This document shows positions 35,873 to 44,126 of a stretch of 64,000 nt of DNA, one piece after another. The position numbers were made by a program, and so were the translations under genes. The notes beneath the pieces are model-generated. The model was given only the letters and a program-made list of their open reading frames with translations, ran no database searches and was not told where the DNA came from. Each line of letters opens with the position of its first letter. Positions within the stretch are counted from its first letter, which is position 1. Source of the stretch: an uncultured Sterolibacterium sp. (GTDB lineage: Bacteria; Pseudomonadota; Gammaproteobacteria; Burkholderiales; Rhodocyclaceae); contig CAILCO010000084.1 of assembly GCA_903832735.1 (NCBI GenBank), positions 1-64,000 of the forward strand, given 5' to 3'.

Positions 35873-36195
35873 GTGACGGCTATGGCCGCGCTCTCGGTGA
35901 CCGAGAAGCCGTTGTCGCCGATCCAATTGAAGACCAGCGTGCCGCTCTCGGTCGCGACCGTGAAAAAAGCCAGGTAGGGATTGGCGGAAATCGCCGGATA
36001 GAGATCGGCGCTGAACACCTCGACGCCGTTGTAAGTGCACGCGAACTGCGTGACGATGTCGCGCGGGATCAGGGTACCCAACTGGGTGCGGCGAAATCCG
36101 GGCTCCATGGGATGGCCGACGATCGCCTTGATCTCGATGATCTCGCCGTGGCGGGCGCTGGCCGGAACCGTGATCAAGGCGCGGGCCACGGTCAC
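35869..36195 (-). CDS. soxZ: thiosulfate oxidation carrier complex protein SoxZ
   Basis: ARHGEIIEIKAIVGHPMEPGFRRTQLGTLIPRDIVTQFACTYNGVEVFSADLYPAISANPYLAFFTVATESGTLVFNWIGDNG. Confidence 0.93.
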   Translation of the reverse strand: MTVARALITVPASARHGEIIEIKAIVGHPMEPGFRRTQLGTLIPRDIVTQFACTYNGVEVFSADLYPAISANPYLAFFTVATESGTLVFNWIGDNGFSVTESAAIAVT

Positions 36196-36665
36196 AGTTC
36201 CTCGAGACAGGCCGCGAGGGTCACCACGACATCCGCACTGCCCGAGCAGAAAGTGCCATCGCTCATCTCGCAGAGGGCGACCACCGTCTGCGTGTCGGCC
36301 AGACGGATCCGCGTCGCGACGCTGGCCCGGCCGGCGCGCGGACCGAGGCGGAAGGTGGCGACGTTGGGCTGGGGATTCTTCTCGGTGAACACATGGATGG
36401 TCTTGACATGGTCACGCGCCGTCATCGGACTGTCCACCCTGACCGTCAGCGCCACGGTATTGCCATTGTCGACCAGCGGCGGCAGTTCCAGCGTCACCCG
36501 GCCCTTGGCTACCGGCGCGCCGCCCACGACCTTGCGCATGGCATCGGACATCTCCGCCACCGTCGCATCCGCCGGCTCGAACGCGAGAACCGCAGCGACG
36601 CCGCCGGCGGCGAGCAGGAAGCGGCGGCGGGAATTTGCTGGGCGTCTGCGTTCTTTCATGGACAT
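36192..36665 (-). CDS. soxY: SoxY-like carrier protein with atypical C-terminus
   Basis: Tat-like RRRFLLAAGGVAAVLAF; VTLELPPLVDNGNTVALTVRVDSPMTARDHVKTIHVFTEKNPQPNVATFRLGPRAGRASVATRIRLADTQTVVALCEMSDGTF; ends VVVTLAACLEEL*. Confidence 0.88.
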   Translation of the reverse strand: MSMKERRRPANSRRRFLLAAGGVAAVLAFEPADATVAEMSDAMRKVVGGAPVAKGRVTLELPPLVDNGNTVALTVRVDSPMTARDHVKTIHVFTEKNPQPNVATFRLGPRAGRASVATRIRLADTQTVVALCEMSDGTFCSGSADVVVTLAACLEEL

Positions 36666-36667
36666 CT

Positions 36668-37084
36668 CTATTCGCGCAAGGTCAGAAGATATGCCACCAC
36701 GTCCTCGATCTGCTCCGCGCTCAATATCGGTTTGCCCTGGTAGGCGGCGGCGACCCGGGAAAGCCCCTCGGTCCTGTGGTAAGCCGGCATGATCGTCGCT
36801 GCGTTGCGGCCGGCGTCGACCATTTTCAGACGCAGTTGGCCTTCCGACAAACGACCTCCGACGCCACGCAAATCGGGGCCGAGATCGCCTTGGAAACGCT
36901 CTTCCGGAAATGGTCCGCTGTGACACAACAGACACAGACCGACCCGTCGATCGACGACTATCATGCGGCCGCGCGCCGGGTCGCCCCGGGCGCCGGTCAG
37001 GGAATCCGGCAGCGCAGCGCCATCGCCGACGTTGCATACACAGGAGGCGATGGCGAATGCGCCGGCGATGGCAGACTTTTTCAG
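36668..37084 (-). CDS. soxX: sulfur oxidation c-type cytochrome SoxX
   Basis: CLLCHS heme motif; GDLGPDLRGVGGRLSEGQLRLKMVDAGRNAATIMPAYHR...PILSAEQIEDVVAYLLTL. In-frame signal peptide upstream of the first ATG implies a CTG start at 37084. Confidence 0.85.
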   Translation of the reverse strand: MKKSAIAGAFAIASCVCNVGDGAALPDSLTGARGDPARGRMIVVDRRVGLCLLCHSGPFPEERFQGDLGPDLRGVGGRLSEGQLRLKMVDAGRNAATIMPAYHRTEGLSRVAAAYQGKPILSAEQIEDVVAYLLTLRE

Positions 37085-37091
37085 GGCGGCC

Positions 37092-39293
37092 CTACGCCAG
37101 TTCTATGCCGTGACTCTTCAGCGGGAAAGAGCGGATGCGCTTGCCGGTCGCAGCGAAGAAGGCGTTCAACACCGCCGGCGCGGCGACGCAGATCGTCGGC
37201 TCGCCGACCCCGCCCCAGAATCCGCCGGAGGGAATGGCAATGGCCTCGACCTTGGGCATCTGGGCGATGCGCATCGAGTCATAGACATGGAAGTTATCCT
37301 GTTCCATGTGGCCGTCCTTGACCGTGCACTCTTGGTTGAACAGCGCGGACAAGCCATAGACGAAGGAACCGGCGACCTGCCGTTCGATCTGCGCCGGGTT
37401 CACGGCATAGCCGCAATCTGTGGCGCCGACCAAGCGGTGAATCTTCACCTTGTTGCCGTCTTTGACCGAGATCTCGGCGCAGGCCGCGACATAACTGCCG
37501 AAGCCTCTGAAGTGGGCAATGCCGCGGAACCGGCCCTTGGGCGCGGGTTTGCCCCAGCCGGCCTTGGCGGCCACGGCCTTCAATACCCCGAGGGAGTTGG
37601 CATGATCCGTCATCAGTTTGAGGCGGAATTCGAGCGGATCCTGGCCGGCCGTATGAGCGAGTTCGTCGATGAAGCACTCGAGGAAAATGGCATTCTGGTT
37701 GATGTTCACGCCGCGCCAGAATCCCGGCGGCACATGCGTGTTGCGCATCGCATGGTCGATCAGCAGATTCGGAATGGTGTATTCGAAGGAGTGCTCGCCC
37801 TTCGGCCAGAAACCCTGAAAGGTGGCCGAGTCCGCGCCGTTCTTTTCCAGGGCCTCGGGACGCGCCGAAGTGAGAATCGACTGCCCCGACAAGCGGATAT
37901 GCAGACCGGAAAGATTGCCACCGGCATCGAGCGCCCCGGTCAATTTCGCCTGCATTACCGGGTGATACTTGCCGTGGAGCATGTCCTCCTCGCGCGACCA
38001 GAGCAATTTCACCGGCGTGCCCGGCATCTCCTTGGCGATCAGCACCGCCTGGCGCACGAAGTCGGTGAAGCCGCGCCGGCCGAAGCCGCCGCCGAGCAGA
38101 TATTTATACACTTCGCACTTGCCCACCGGCAGCCCGGAGGCCTCGGCGGTAGCGGCAAGCGCCGCTTCGCCGTTCTGCGTGCCGCACCAGACCTCGCAAC
38201 GCTCGGCGGTATAGAGCGCCGTCGCGTTCTGCGGCTCCATGGTCGCGTGATTGAGGAAGGGGTAGCTATAGACCGCCTCGATCTTCTTCGCCGCGCCGGC
38301 GATCGCCGCGTTGATATCGCCATTCTGGTTGAACGCGAAGGCCTTGTCGGCGGAGAGTCCTTCCTTCAGGATCTCGGCGATCGAAGCGGAGGACACCTTG
38401 ACGTTCTCGCCGCCGTCCCATTCGATGACGACGGCCTCGAGCGCGCTCTTGGCGTGCCACCAGGTCTCGGCAATGACGGCGACCGCGTTGTTGTCCACCG
38501 TGACGATCTTCTTCACTCCTGGCATGGCCTGCGCCTTTGCCGAATCGACGCTCTTCACCTTGCCGCCGAACACCGGGCAGGCCTTGACCGCAGCATTGAG
38601 CATGCCCGGCAGCTTCACGTCGATGCCGTAAGCCTGCTTGCCGGTCAGCTTGTCCCGGGTATCCAGTCGCTTCACCGGCTTGCCGATCAGCTTCCAGTCT
38701 TTCGGATCTTTGAGAACGATGTCCTTCGGTACTTCCAGTTTCCCCGCGGCATCGGCGACGTGACCGTAGGTCGTCTTGCGGCCAGAGGGCTTGTGTGTGA
38801 TGGTGCTGTTGGCGGCAACGCATTCCGCAGCAGGCACCTTCCATTCATTGGCGGCCGCCTGGACCAGCATCATCCTTGCCGCCGCGCCGCCCTTGCGTAC
38901 GTAATCGTGCGAAGTCCGGATGCCGCGACTGCCGCCGGTGCCGAAGTCGCCCCAGATGCGCTTTCTAGCCACGTTCTGACCCGGCGTCGGATATTCGGTG
39001 GTGACCTTGGACCAGTTGCATTCGAGTTCCTCGGCGACCATTTGCGCCAGGCCGGTCAGCGTGCCCTGTCCCATCTCGGAGCGGGCGATGCGGATGACCA
39101 CCGTGTCGTCCGGGCGGATCACCACCCAGGCATTGACCTCGGGCGCCTGGCTGGCAGACGCCTCGGCGGCATCGGCGCTCGCGGGTCCGCCGAAGGGAAG
39201 GTTCAGGGCTAGCATCAGGCCGCCGCCGACTGCGGCGCTGCCGACCAGAAAATTGCGACGGGCGATATCTTGCGGAGCGTTGATCATGGTCAT
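37092..39293 (-). CDS. molybdopterin-dependent oxidoreductase, xanthine oxidase family large subunit (IorB/aldehyde oxidoreductase-like), Tat signal
   Basis: ARRNFLVGSAAVGGGLML Tat; IRIARSEMGQGTLTGLAQMVAEEL; LLGGGFGRRGFTDFVRQAV; GGVGEPTICVAAPAVLNAFFAATGKR with catalytic GEP. Confidence 0.93.
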   Translation of the reverse strand: MTMINAPQDIARRNFLVGSAAVGGGLMLALNLPFGGPASADAAEASASQAPEVNAWVVIRPDDTVVIRIARSEMGQGTLTGLAQMVAEELECNWSKVTTEYPTPGQNVARKRIWGDFGTGGSRGIRTSHDYVRKGGAAARMMLVQAAANEWKVPAAECVAANSTITHKPSGRKTTYGHVADAAGKLEVPKDIVLKDPKDWKLIGKPVKRLDTRDKLTGKQAYGIDVKLPGMLNAAVKACPVFGGKVKSVDSAKAQAMPGVKKIVTVDNNAVAVIAETWWHAKSALEAVVIEWDGGENVKVSSASIAEILKEGLSADKAFAFNQNGDINAAIAGAAKKIEAVYSYPFLNHATMEPQNATALYTAERCEVWCGTQNGEAALAATAEASGLPVGKCEVYKYLLGGGFGRRGFTDFVRQAVLIAKEMPGTPVKLLWSREEDMLHGKYHPVMQAKLTGALDAGGNLSGLHIRLSGQSILTSARPEALEKNGADSATFQGFWPKGEHSFEYTIPNLLIDHAMRNTHVPPGFWRGVNINQNAIFLECFIDELAHTAGQDPLEFRLKLMTDHANSLGVLKAVAAKAGWGKPAPKGRFRGIAHFRGFGSYVAACAEISVKDGNKVKIHRLVGATDCGYAVNPAQIERQVAGSFVYGLSALFNQECTVKDGHMEQDNFHVYDSMRIAQMPKVEAIAIPSGGFWGGVGEPTICVAAPAVLNAFFAATGKRIRSFPLKSHGIELA

Positions 39294-39297
39294 CCCC

Positions 39298-39747
39298 TTA
39301 GGCCTTGGCTGCGGCATGAATGGCTTCGCGTACTTGCTGGAAAGTCCCGCAGCGGCAAATGTTGGTGATCGCGCCGTCGATATCCGCATCGCTGGGCTTC
39401 GGTTTTTCCTTTAGCAGAGCCGTCACCGCCATGATCATCCCCGGCTGGCAATAGCCGCATTGCGGCACATCGTGATCGAGCCAGGCCTTCTGCACCTTGG
39501 AGAGCACGTCATTGGTGGCGATGCCTTCGATGGTCGTGATTTTCTTGCCTTCCGCAGCGCTGACCGGGACGGAACAGGAGCGCACCGCCTGGCCGTCGAT
39601 ATGCACGGTACAGGCGCCGCACTGCGCAATGCCGCAGCCGTATTTGGTGCCGGTCAGCCCGGCCTGTTCCCGGATCGCCCAGAGCAGTGGCGTAGTGGGA
39701 TCGACATCGAATTCGTGGGATTTACCGTTGATCGTCAGGCGTGCCAT
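39298..39747 (-). CDS. (2Fe-2S)-binding subunit of xanthine oxidase family enzyme (IorA-like)
   Basis: [53 protein letters not shown]. Confidence 0.95.
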   Translation of the reverse strand: MARLTINGKSHEFDVDPTTPLLWAIREQAGLTGTKYGCGIAQCGACTVHIDGQAVRSCSVPVSAAEGKKITTIEGIATNDVLSKVQKAWLDHDVPQCGYCQPGMIMAVTALLKEKPKPSDADIDGAITNICRCGTFQQVREAIHAAAKA

Positions 39748-39819
39748 TCCAGTTTCCCCTTTAACATGAAGGATGCGATTCTGCTGCATCCCGAATTGAA
39801 GTGCAATACTTACGCTACG

Positions 39820-41298
39820 CTACTGGCTGACCATCCTCGGCCTCTCGTCGAAGACCCAGGTGCGGGTGATATCGATGACATCGTAATTACGTTTGAGATC
39901 GGGCGGAAAGGCGGAAAAGGGCGCGCTCATCTCGACGATCCGGCGTACCGCATCGTCCATGTCCCGTTGGCCGCTGCTCTTGTCGATGTGCAGGCTGGCC
40001 AGGGTGCCGTCGCTGTTGATGCTCACGGTGACCACCAGCGGTTCATAGAACCTGTCCTTGGACACGCGCGGGTAATTCAGGCTGCCGATGCGTTCGACTT
40101 TCTGCCGCCAGCCCTCACCGTAGAAAGCTAGCTGGATGTTTCGCGGATCTGCGCCGAGGATGCCCGCCCTGCGCCGCTGCTCGCCCTCGGGCCGAAGGTT
40201 GACCGGAGGTCCCGGGAAACCGCTTCTCGCCTGATCGAGGGCACGCCTGGCGAGGGATGTCCCCAGCGACTCCGACCGCCCCGCACGCTCCTGCCCGGCG
40301 CCGCCGGCCGACTCCTGGCGCCCGCGCGCCAGCTCCGCGTCCCGCGCCCGTTCCAATGCCTCCTGACGCGCCGCAGCCGCCTGCTTCTGCGCCGCGGCCT
40401 TCGCCTGATCGAGCTTTGCCTGTTCGAGTTTCGCCTGTTCGAGTTTCGCCTGTTCGAGCTTCGCCTGTTCGAGCTTCGCCTGATCGAGCTTTGCCTGATC
40501 GAGCTTCGCCTGATCGAGTTTCGCCTGTTCGAGTTTCGCCTGTTCGAGTTTCGCCTGTTCGAGCTTCGCCTGATCGAGCTTTGCCTGATCGAGCTTCGCC
40601 TGTTCGAGCTTCGCCTGTTCGAGCTTCGCCTGATCGAGCTTTGCCTGATCGAGCTTCGCCTGATCGAGCTTCGCCTGATCGAGCTTCGCCTGTTCGAGCT
40701 TCGCCTGTTCGACCCGCTTGCGCTCCGCGGCTTCCTGGCTGGCGGGGACGGCCTGCGGCAACTCCTCAGTCTTCTTAGGCAGGATGTTGCGCACCTCTTG
40801 CGCTGGCGCCGGCTCGGCGCGAACGTCCTCTTCTCTGGCCTGCGGCGTGACGGGCACGGCCCACGTGCTTTCCGCCTCCGTGCTGAGAATTTCATTCTCT
40901 TTCGGCGCAAGCTTCGCTGCATGGACGACGGCAGGGCGCGCAGGCTCCGCGACCTCAGGCGGCTGTTCCCGTGCCTGATGCAGGCTGACCGTCGCCGCTT
41001 GCGTCAGCGCCGGAGCCGGCGCAGGCGAAGCCGCCGGTTTTTCTTGCCGCGCTTCGGGCCGCGGCCTCGGGCTGATTCGGGCCGACATCGTGCTCATGTC
41101 CAGTTCCGTCGCCGCGATCAGTGCCGGGGCCGGAGCGACCAGGACCGCCTGGATCGAGGGCGCCGCCTCACGCGAGAAGGCCGACCACGGCAAACCATTC
41201 GTTGGTTCGCCGAATTGCAGCGAAATGATCAACGCATGGAACAGCAGACTCGCAACCAGGGATCTTGGCAGGTAGCCAGCCTTGCGCGCGTTGGGCAT
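39820..41298 (-). CDS. TonB-family energy transducer-like protein with long KL(E/D)QA repeat linker
   Basis: N-terminal TM (SLVASLLFHALIISLQF), Pro/Ala/Glu-rich linker, pentapeptide repeats, C-terminal TonB-type domain (YPRVSKDRFYEPLVVTVSINSDGTLASLHIDKSSGQRDMDDAVRRIVEMSAPFSAFP). Confidence 0.85.
   Translation of the reverse strand: MPNARKAGYLPRSLVASLLFHALIISLQFGEPTNGLPWSAFSREAAPSIQAVLVAPAPALIAATELDMSTMSARISPRPRPEARQEKPAASPAPAPALTQAATVSLHQAREQPPEVAEPARPAVVHAAKLAPKENEILSTEAESTWAVPVTPQAREEDVRAEPAPAQEVRNILPKKTEELPQAVPASQEAAERKRVEQAKLEQAKLDQAKLDQAKLDQAKLDQAKLEQAKLEQAKLDQAKLDQAKLEQAKLEQAKLEQAKLDQAKLDQAKLDQAKLEQAKLEQAKLEQAKLEQAKLDQAKAAAQKQAAAARQEALERARDAELARGRQESAGGAGQERAGRSESLGTSLARRALDQARSGFPGPPVNLRPEGEQRRRAGILGADPRNIQLAFYGEGWRQKVERIGSLNYPRVSKDRFYEPLVVTVSINSDGTLASLHIDKSSGQRDMDDAVRRIVEMSAPFSAFPPDLKRNYDVIDITRTWVFDERPRMVSQ
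40405..40710. repeat. 15-bp tandem repeat (about 20 units) encoding KL(E/D)QA
   Basis: Repeated GAGCTTCGCCTGTTC / GAGCTTCGCCTGATC units on the + strand; translated minus-strand array counted as 20 KL[ED]QA units after VEQA. Boundaries approximate. Confidence 0.95.
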
Positions 41299-41361
41299 GG
41301 GAGAACGAATCCTGGATGGGTGCGCTATCTTACCCCGCGAGCCCGCGGCATGTCGCCAGCT

Positions 41362-43086
41362 TCACCCCGCATCGCCTCCGTCGCGATCGACGATCGTCGG
41401 AACCGCGGAGGCGAACCTGGCGTTGGAAAGATCGACGCCGATCAGCCGGGAAACGCGGATCGGGGTCCCCGCCTCCTGGAATTTCTCGATCGCGGTGTGC
41501 GCCGCCCGGTCGGCCACGGTCGCCCTGCTGCGCAGCCGCACGTACTCGGCCCAGGAAGAAATGATGAAGCGTTCGACGAATCGTCCCTCTTCCGCAATGT
41601 CGGCGAATACCCGCCAGCTCATGGCGCCGTTGCGGCGCCGGGTCGGCTCCACGGCGCGGATGGCGTGCAGGAATTCCTCGCGTTGCGCGCGCGGAATCCG
41701 GTATTCCACCTGGACCAGGACCGGGCCATCGTCGGCCATCGGTTGAAGCGCCATGGCCAGTTCCGGTAGTTGGAATCCGGGCGTCACATCCGCCTCGCTG
41801 CCCAGGACCACGCGAATCCGGTAGCTCAAGCCCTGCATGATGACTAGGGCCAGCGCCGAAATGGCCAGCGCGACATGCGTTCCCGTCGCCGACGCCAACG
41901 TACCCCAGAGTATGCTGCCTACGGCCAGGCTGGCCTGAACCGCGACGATGCTGGTGCCCACCGCCCGCGCCCGCACCCAGGCCGGGGCGGTGCTCTGGGT
42001 GCCGGCCGTCAGGCTGGCGAAGACGCACACCCAGGCCATGCCCGCGGCGTATGTTCCCAGCACCGCGAGGACCGTGGAATCGGTGGCGGCGATCAGCAGG
42101 ATGGCCAGGATCCACAGCAGGATGGCCGAGAGCACGACCGTATGCAAAGGCCGGCGACGCAACTGCGATGGGATCGAAATCGCCCCGGTCACCGCGCCCA
42201 GCCCGAACCCCGCGGAGAGCAAACCGAAGCCGCCGGCGCCGAGATGGAGCTGATCGCGAGCGAGCACGGGCAGCAGCGCCCAGAATGCGCTGGCGCAAAC
42301 AGCGAAACTGAAATTGCGGAAAACCAGCGCGCGCATTCCCGGTGAATGACGGACGAAGCGCATGCCGGATAGCACGCCGGAGAGCAGTCTTTCCGGCACG
42401 CCGGGCAAGTTGCGGGCACGCGGTTTCAACTGGCGCGCGGCGTGGATCATGATGGTGAAGCAGACGGCGCTGACGAGAAATGCGCTGCCGGAGCCCGCCC
42501 AGGCGGCAATCGCCCCAGCCAGTGCCGGACCGGCGGCGCGGGCGACATTGAAAGCCACGGCGCCGAGCGCGACGGCACGGTGCAGATCCCTGGGCGGCAC
42601 AAGTTCATTGACGTTGGCTTGCTGCGCAGGCTGGTAGAAGGTGAAACCCACCCCGACCATGAAGGTGAGCAGCAGCAGGGACGGCGGATTGATCCAGCCG
42701 GTCAGGGTGATGGTGCCGAGCGTGGCCGTGGCCACGAGCAAAACGGATTGCGCGACGAGGATGATCTTTCGTCTGTCGACGATGTCGGCCAGCGCCCCGC
42801 CGATCAGTCCGAAGAGCAGTGTCGGCGCGGTGCTCGCCGTCTGCACCAGGGCGACCATCAGCGGCGATGGCGTGATCGTCGCCATCAGCCATGCGGCCAC
42901 GGTCGCCTGCATGGTGTAGCCCAGGGCCGAACCGATGGTGCCAAAATAGAAGTGGCGGAAACCCAGGTGCCTGAGCGGCGACGATTCCTTCAGTTCGGCC
43001 AGGAGCGATGAAAACGGATTATTCACGCTGCGCTTGTGGACTCGCTTCGCCTTACCACGGCGCGATGACCTCGGCGAGCCGGGCAT
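41362..43086 (-). CDS. MFS transporter (EntS/DUF894-like) with C-terminal extension
   Basis: FRHFYFGTIGSALGYTMQATVAAWLMATITPSPLMVALVQTASTAPTLLFGLIGGALADIVDRRK. An alternative GTG start at 43026 is plausible. Confidence 0.85.
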   Translation of the reverse strand: MPGSPRSSRRGKAKRVHKRSVNNPFSSLLAELKESSPLRHLGFRHFYFGTIGSALGYTMQATVAAWLMATITPSPLMVALVQTASTAPTLLFGLIGGALADIVDRRKIILVAQSVLLVATATLGTITLTGWINPPSLLLLTFMVGVGFTFYQPAQQANVNELVPPRDLHRAVALGAVAFNVARAAGPALAGAIAAWAGSGSAFLVSAVCFTIMIHAARQLKPRARNLPGVPERLLSGVLSGMRFVRHSPGMRALVFRNFSFAVCASAFWALLPVLARDQLHLGAGGFGLLSAGFGLGAVTGAISIPSQLRRRPLHTVVLSAILLWILAILLIAATDSTVLAVLGTYAAGMAWVCVFASLTAGTQSTAPAWVRARAVGTSIVAVQASLAVGSILWGTLASATGTHVALAISALALVIMQGLSYRIRVVLGSEADVTPGFQLPELAMALQPMADDGPVLVQVEYRIPRAQREEFLHAIRAVEPTRRRNGAMSWRVFADIAEEGRFVERFIISSWAEYVRLRSRATVADRAAHTAIEKFQEAGTPIRVSRLIGVDLSNARFASAVPTIVDRDGGDAG

Positions 43087-44095
43087 GCGTATGAACCAGG
43101 CGATCGGGCTCCTGCGCCGACATCATGGCGCTGTCGCCCGCCCCGGTGAGCACCGCCACGACGCGCACACCGGCCGCACGGCTGGCCTCTATATCGACCG
43201 GGGTATCGCCGACATAGATCGCCTCATCGGCGCTCGAGCGCAATTCCCTCAGCCCCTTCAGGAGGCCCTCGGGGTCCGGCTTGCGTCGGGAGACGTCGGC
43301 GCCGAGCACGACGCAGTCGAAGCGCTCGAGGATGCCGTCCTCGCGCAGCAGTTCCAGCACTTCCGGCCGGGCGCCGCTGACGATGCCCAGCACGATGCCC
43401 TGCCGCGTCAGCGCATCGAGCGTCTCGGCCAGCCCCGCGAACACCCGGCCATGCTCGCGCAAGGTCTCGGGCCACTGACGGGCGGCATGGGCGGACATCG
43501 CCGCGATGATGGCCTCGCCGTCCGTGCAATCGTCCGGCACGACGGCCTTCCAGAAGTTGCCCCCGGTCGCCAGCGAATGGCGCACATGCGCCTCGGTCAC
43601 TTCGAAGCCATACTGCCGGGCGGCAATTCGCGCTATCTCCAGGTAGGCGCCGACGGAGTCGACCAGCGTGCCATCGATATCGAAGAGTACCGTTTTCGCC
43701 TTGAGCGGACCGCACAGTTCCAGGCTGAGTGGGCTGCCTTCGGCCAGGGAGAGATGCCGGCGCAGCGGCAGAGCCGAGACAACCTCGACCTTGTCTTGCG
43801 GATAGGCCGCCAGGTCCGGCAGCACCACCGCTGCCGGGATCCGGCCGTTGACCCGCACCGGATAACAACGGGCGCTGCAAAAGGCGTCATCCGCCGCCGC
43901 CATGGCCAGTCCCGGCGTGTTGCGCCAGTTCCGCCAGCGCTGCCGGTTGTCCTCGTCGCCGAGCGCGAGATTGACCGTGCCGGGATAAGGATCGATCCCG
44001 GCCAAAGCGATCAGCTGTTGCCGCACCCAGGCAATCTGCGTGAACTCCGCGGCCTGCCCCAAGCCGCACACCAAGCGCCCTTCGAGCAGCGTCAT
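43052..44095 (-). CDS. fusion protein: archaeal-type CTP-dependent riboflavin kinase domain (DUF120) + HAD-family phosphatase
   Basis: N-term MTLLEGRLVCGLGQAAEFTQIAWVRQQLIALAGIDPYPGTVNLAL...CYPVRVNG...AAVVLPDLAAYPQDKVEVVSALPLRRHLSLAEGSPLSLEL; C-term KTVLFDIDGTLVDSVGAYLEIA...GIVSGARPEVLELL...RKPDPEGL...IYVGDTPVDIEASRAAG. Confidence 0.85.
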   Translation of the reverse strand: MTLLEGRLVCGLGQAAEFTQIAWVRQQLIALAGIDPYPGTVNLALGDEDNRQRWRNWRNTPGLAMAAADDAFCSARCYPVRVNGRIPAAVVLPDLAAYPQDKVEVVSALPLRRHLSLAEGSPLSLELCGPLKAKTVLFDIDGTLVDSVGAYLEIARIAARQYGFEVTEAHVRHSLATGGNFWKAVVPDDCTDGEAIIAAMSAHAARQWPETLREHGRVFAGLAETLDALTRQGIVLGIVSGARPEVLELLREDGILERFDCVVLGADVSRRKPDPEGLLKGLRELRSSADEAIYVGDTPVDIEASRAAGVRVVAVLTGAGDSAMMSAQEPDRLVHTHARLAEVIAPW

Positions 44096-44126
44096 GAGCG
44101 TATATCTCCAGGTCTCCGCGAGCGGA

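Noticed and set aside
36963-39212. 749-aa + strand ORF antisense to the IorB-like gene
   Set aside because: Shadow of a clear xanthine-oxidase-family gene on the minus strand; no recognisable motifs.
40405-40710. Possible CRISPR array
   Set aside because: Contiguous 15-bp coding repeat with no spacers; no cas genes in the window.
40257-40778. + strand ORF of RASPVRASPDRALPDR repeats
   Set aside because: Produced by the 15-bp tandem repeat being open in several frames; the minus-strand TonB-like frame explains the region.
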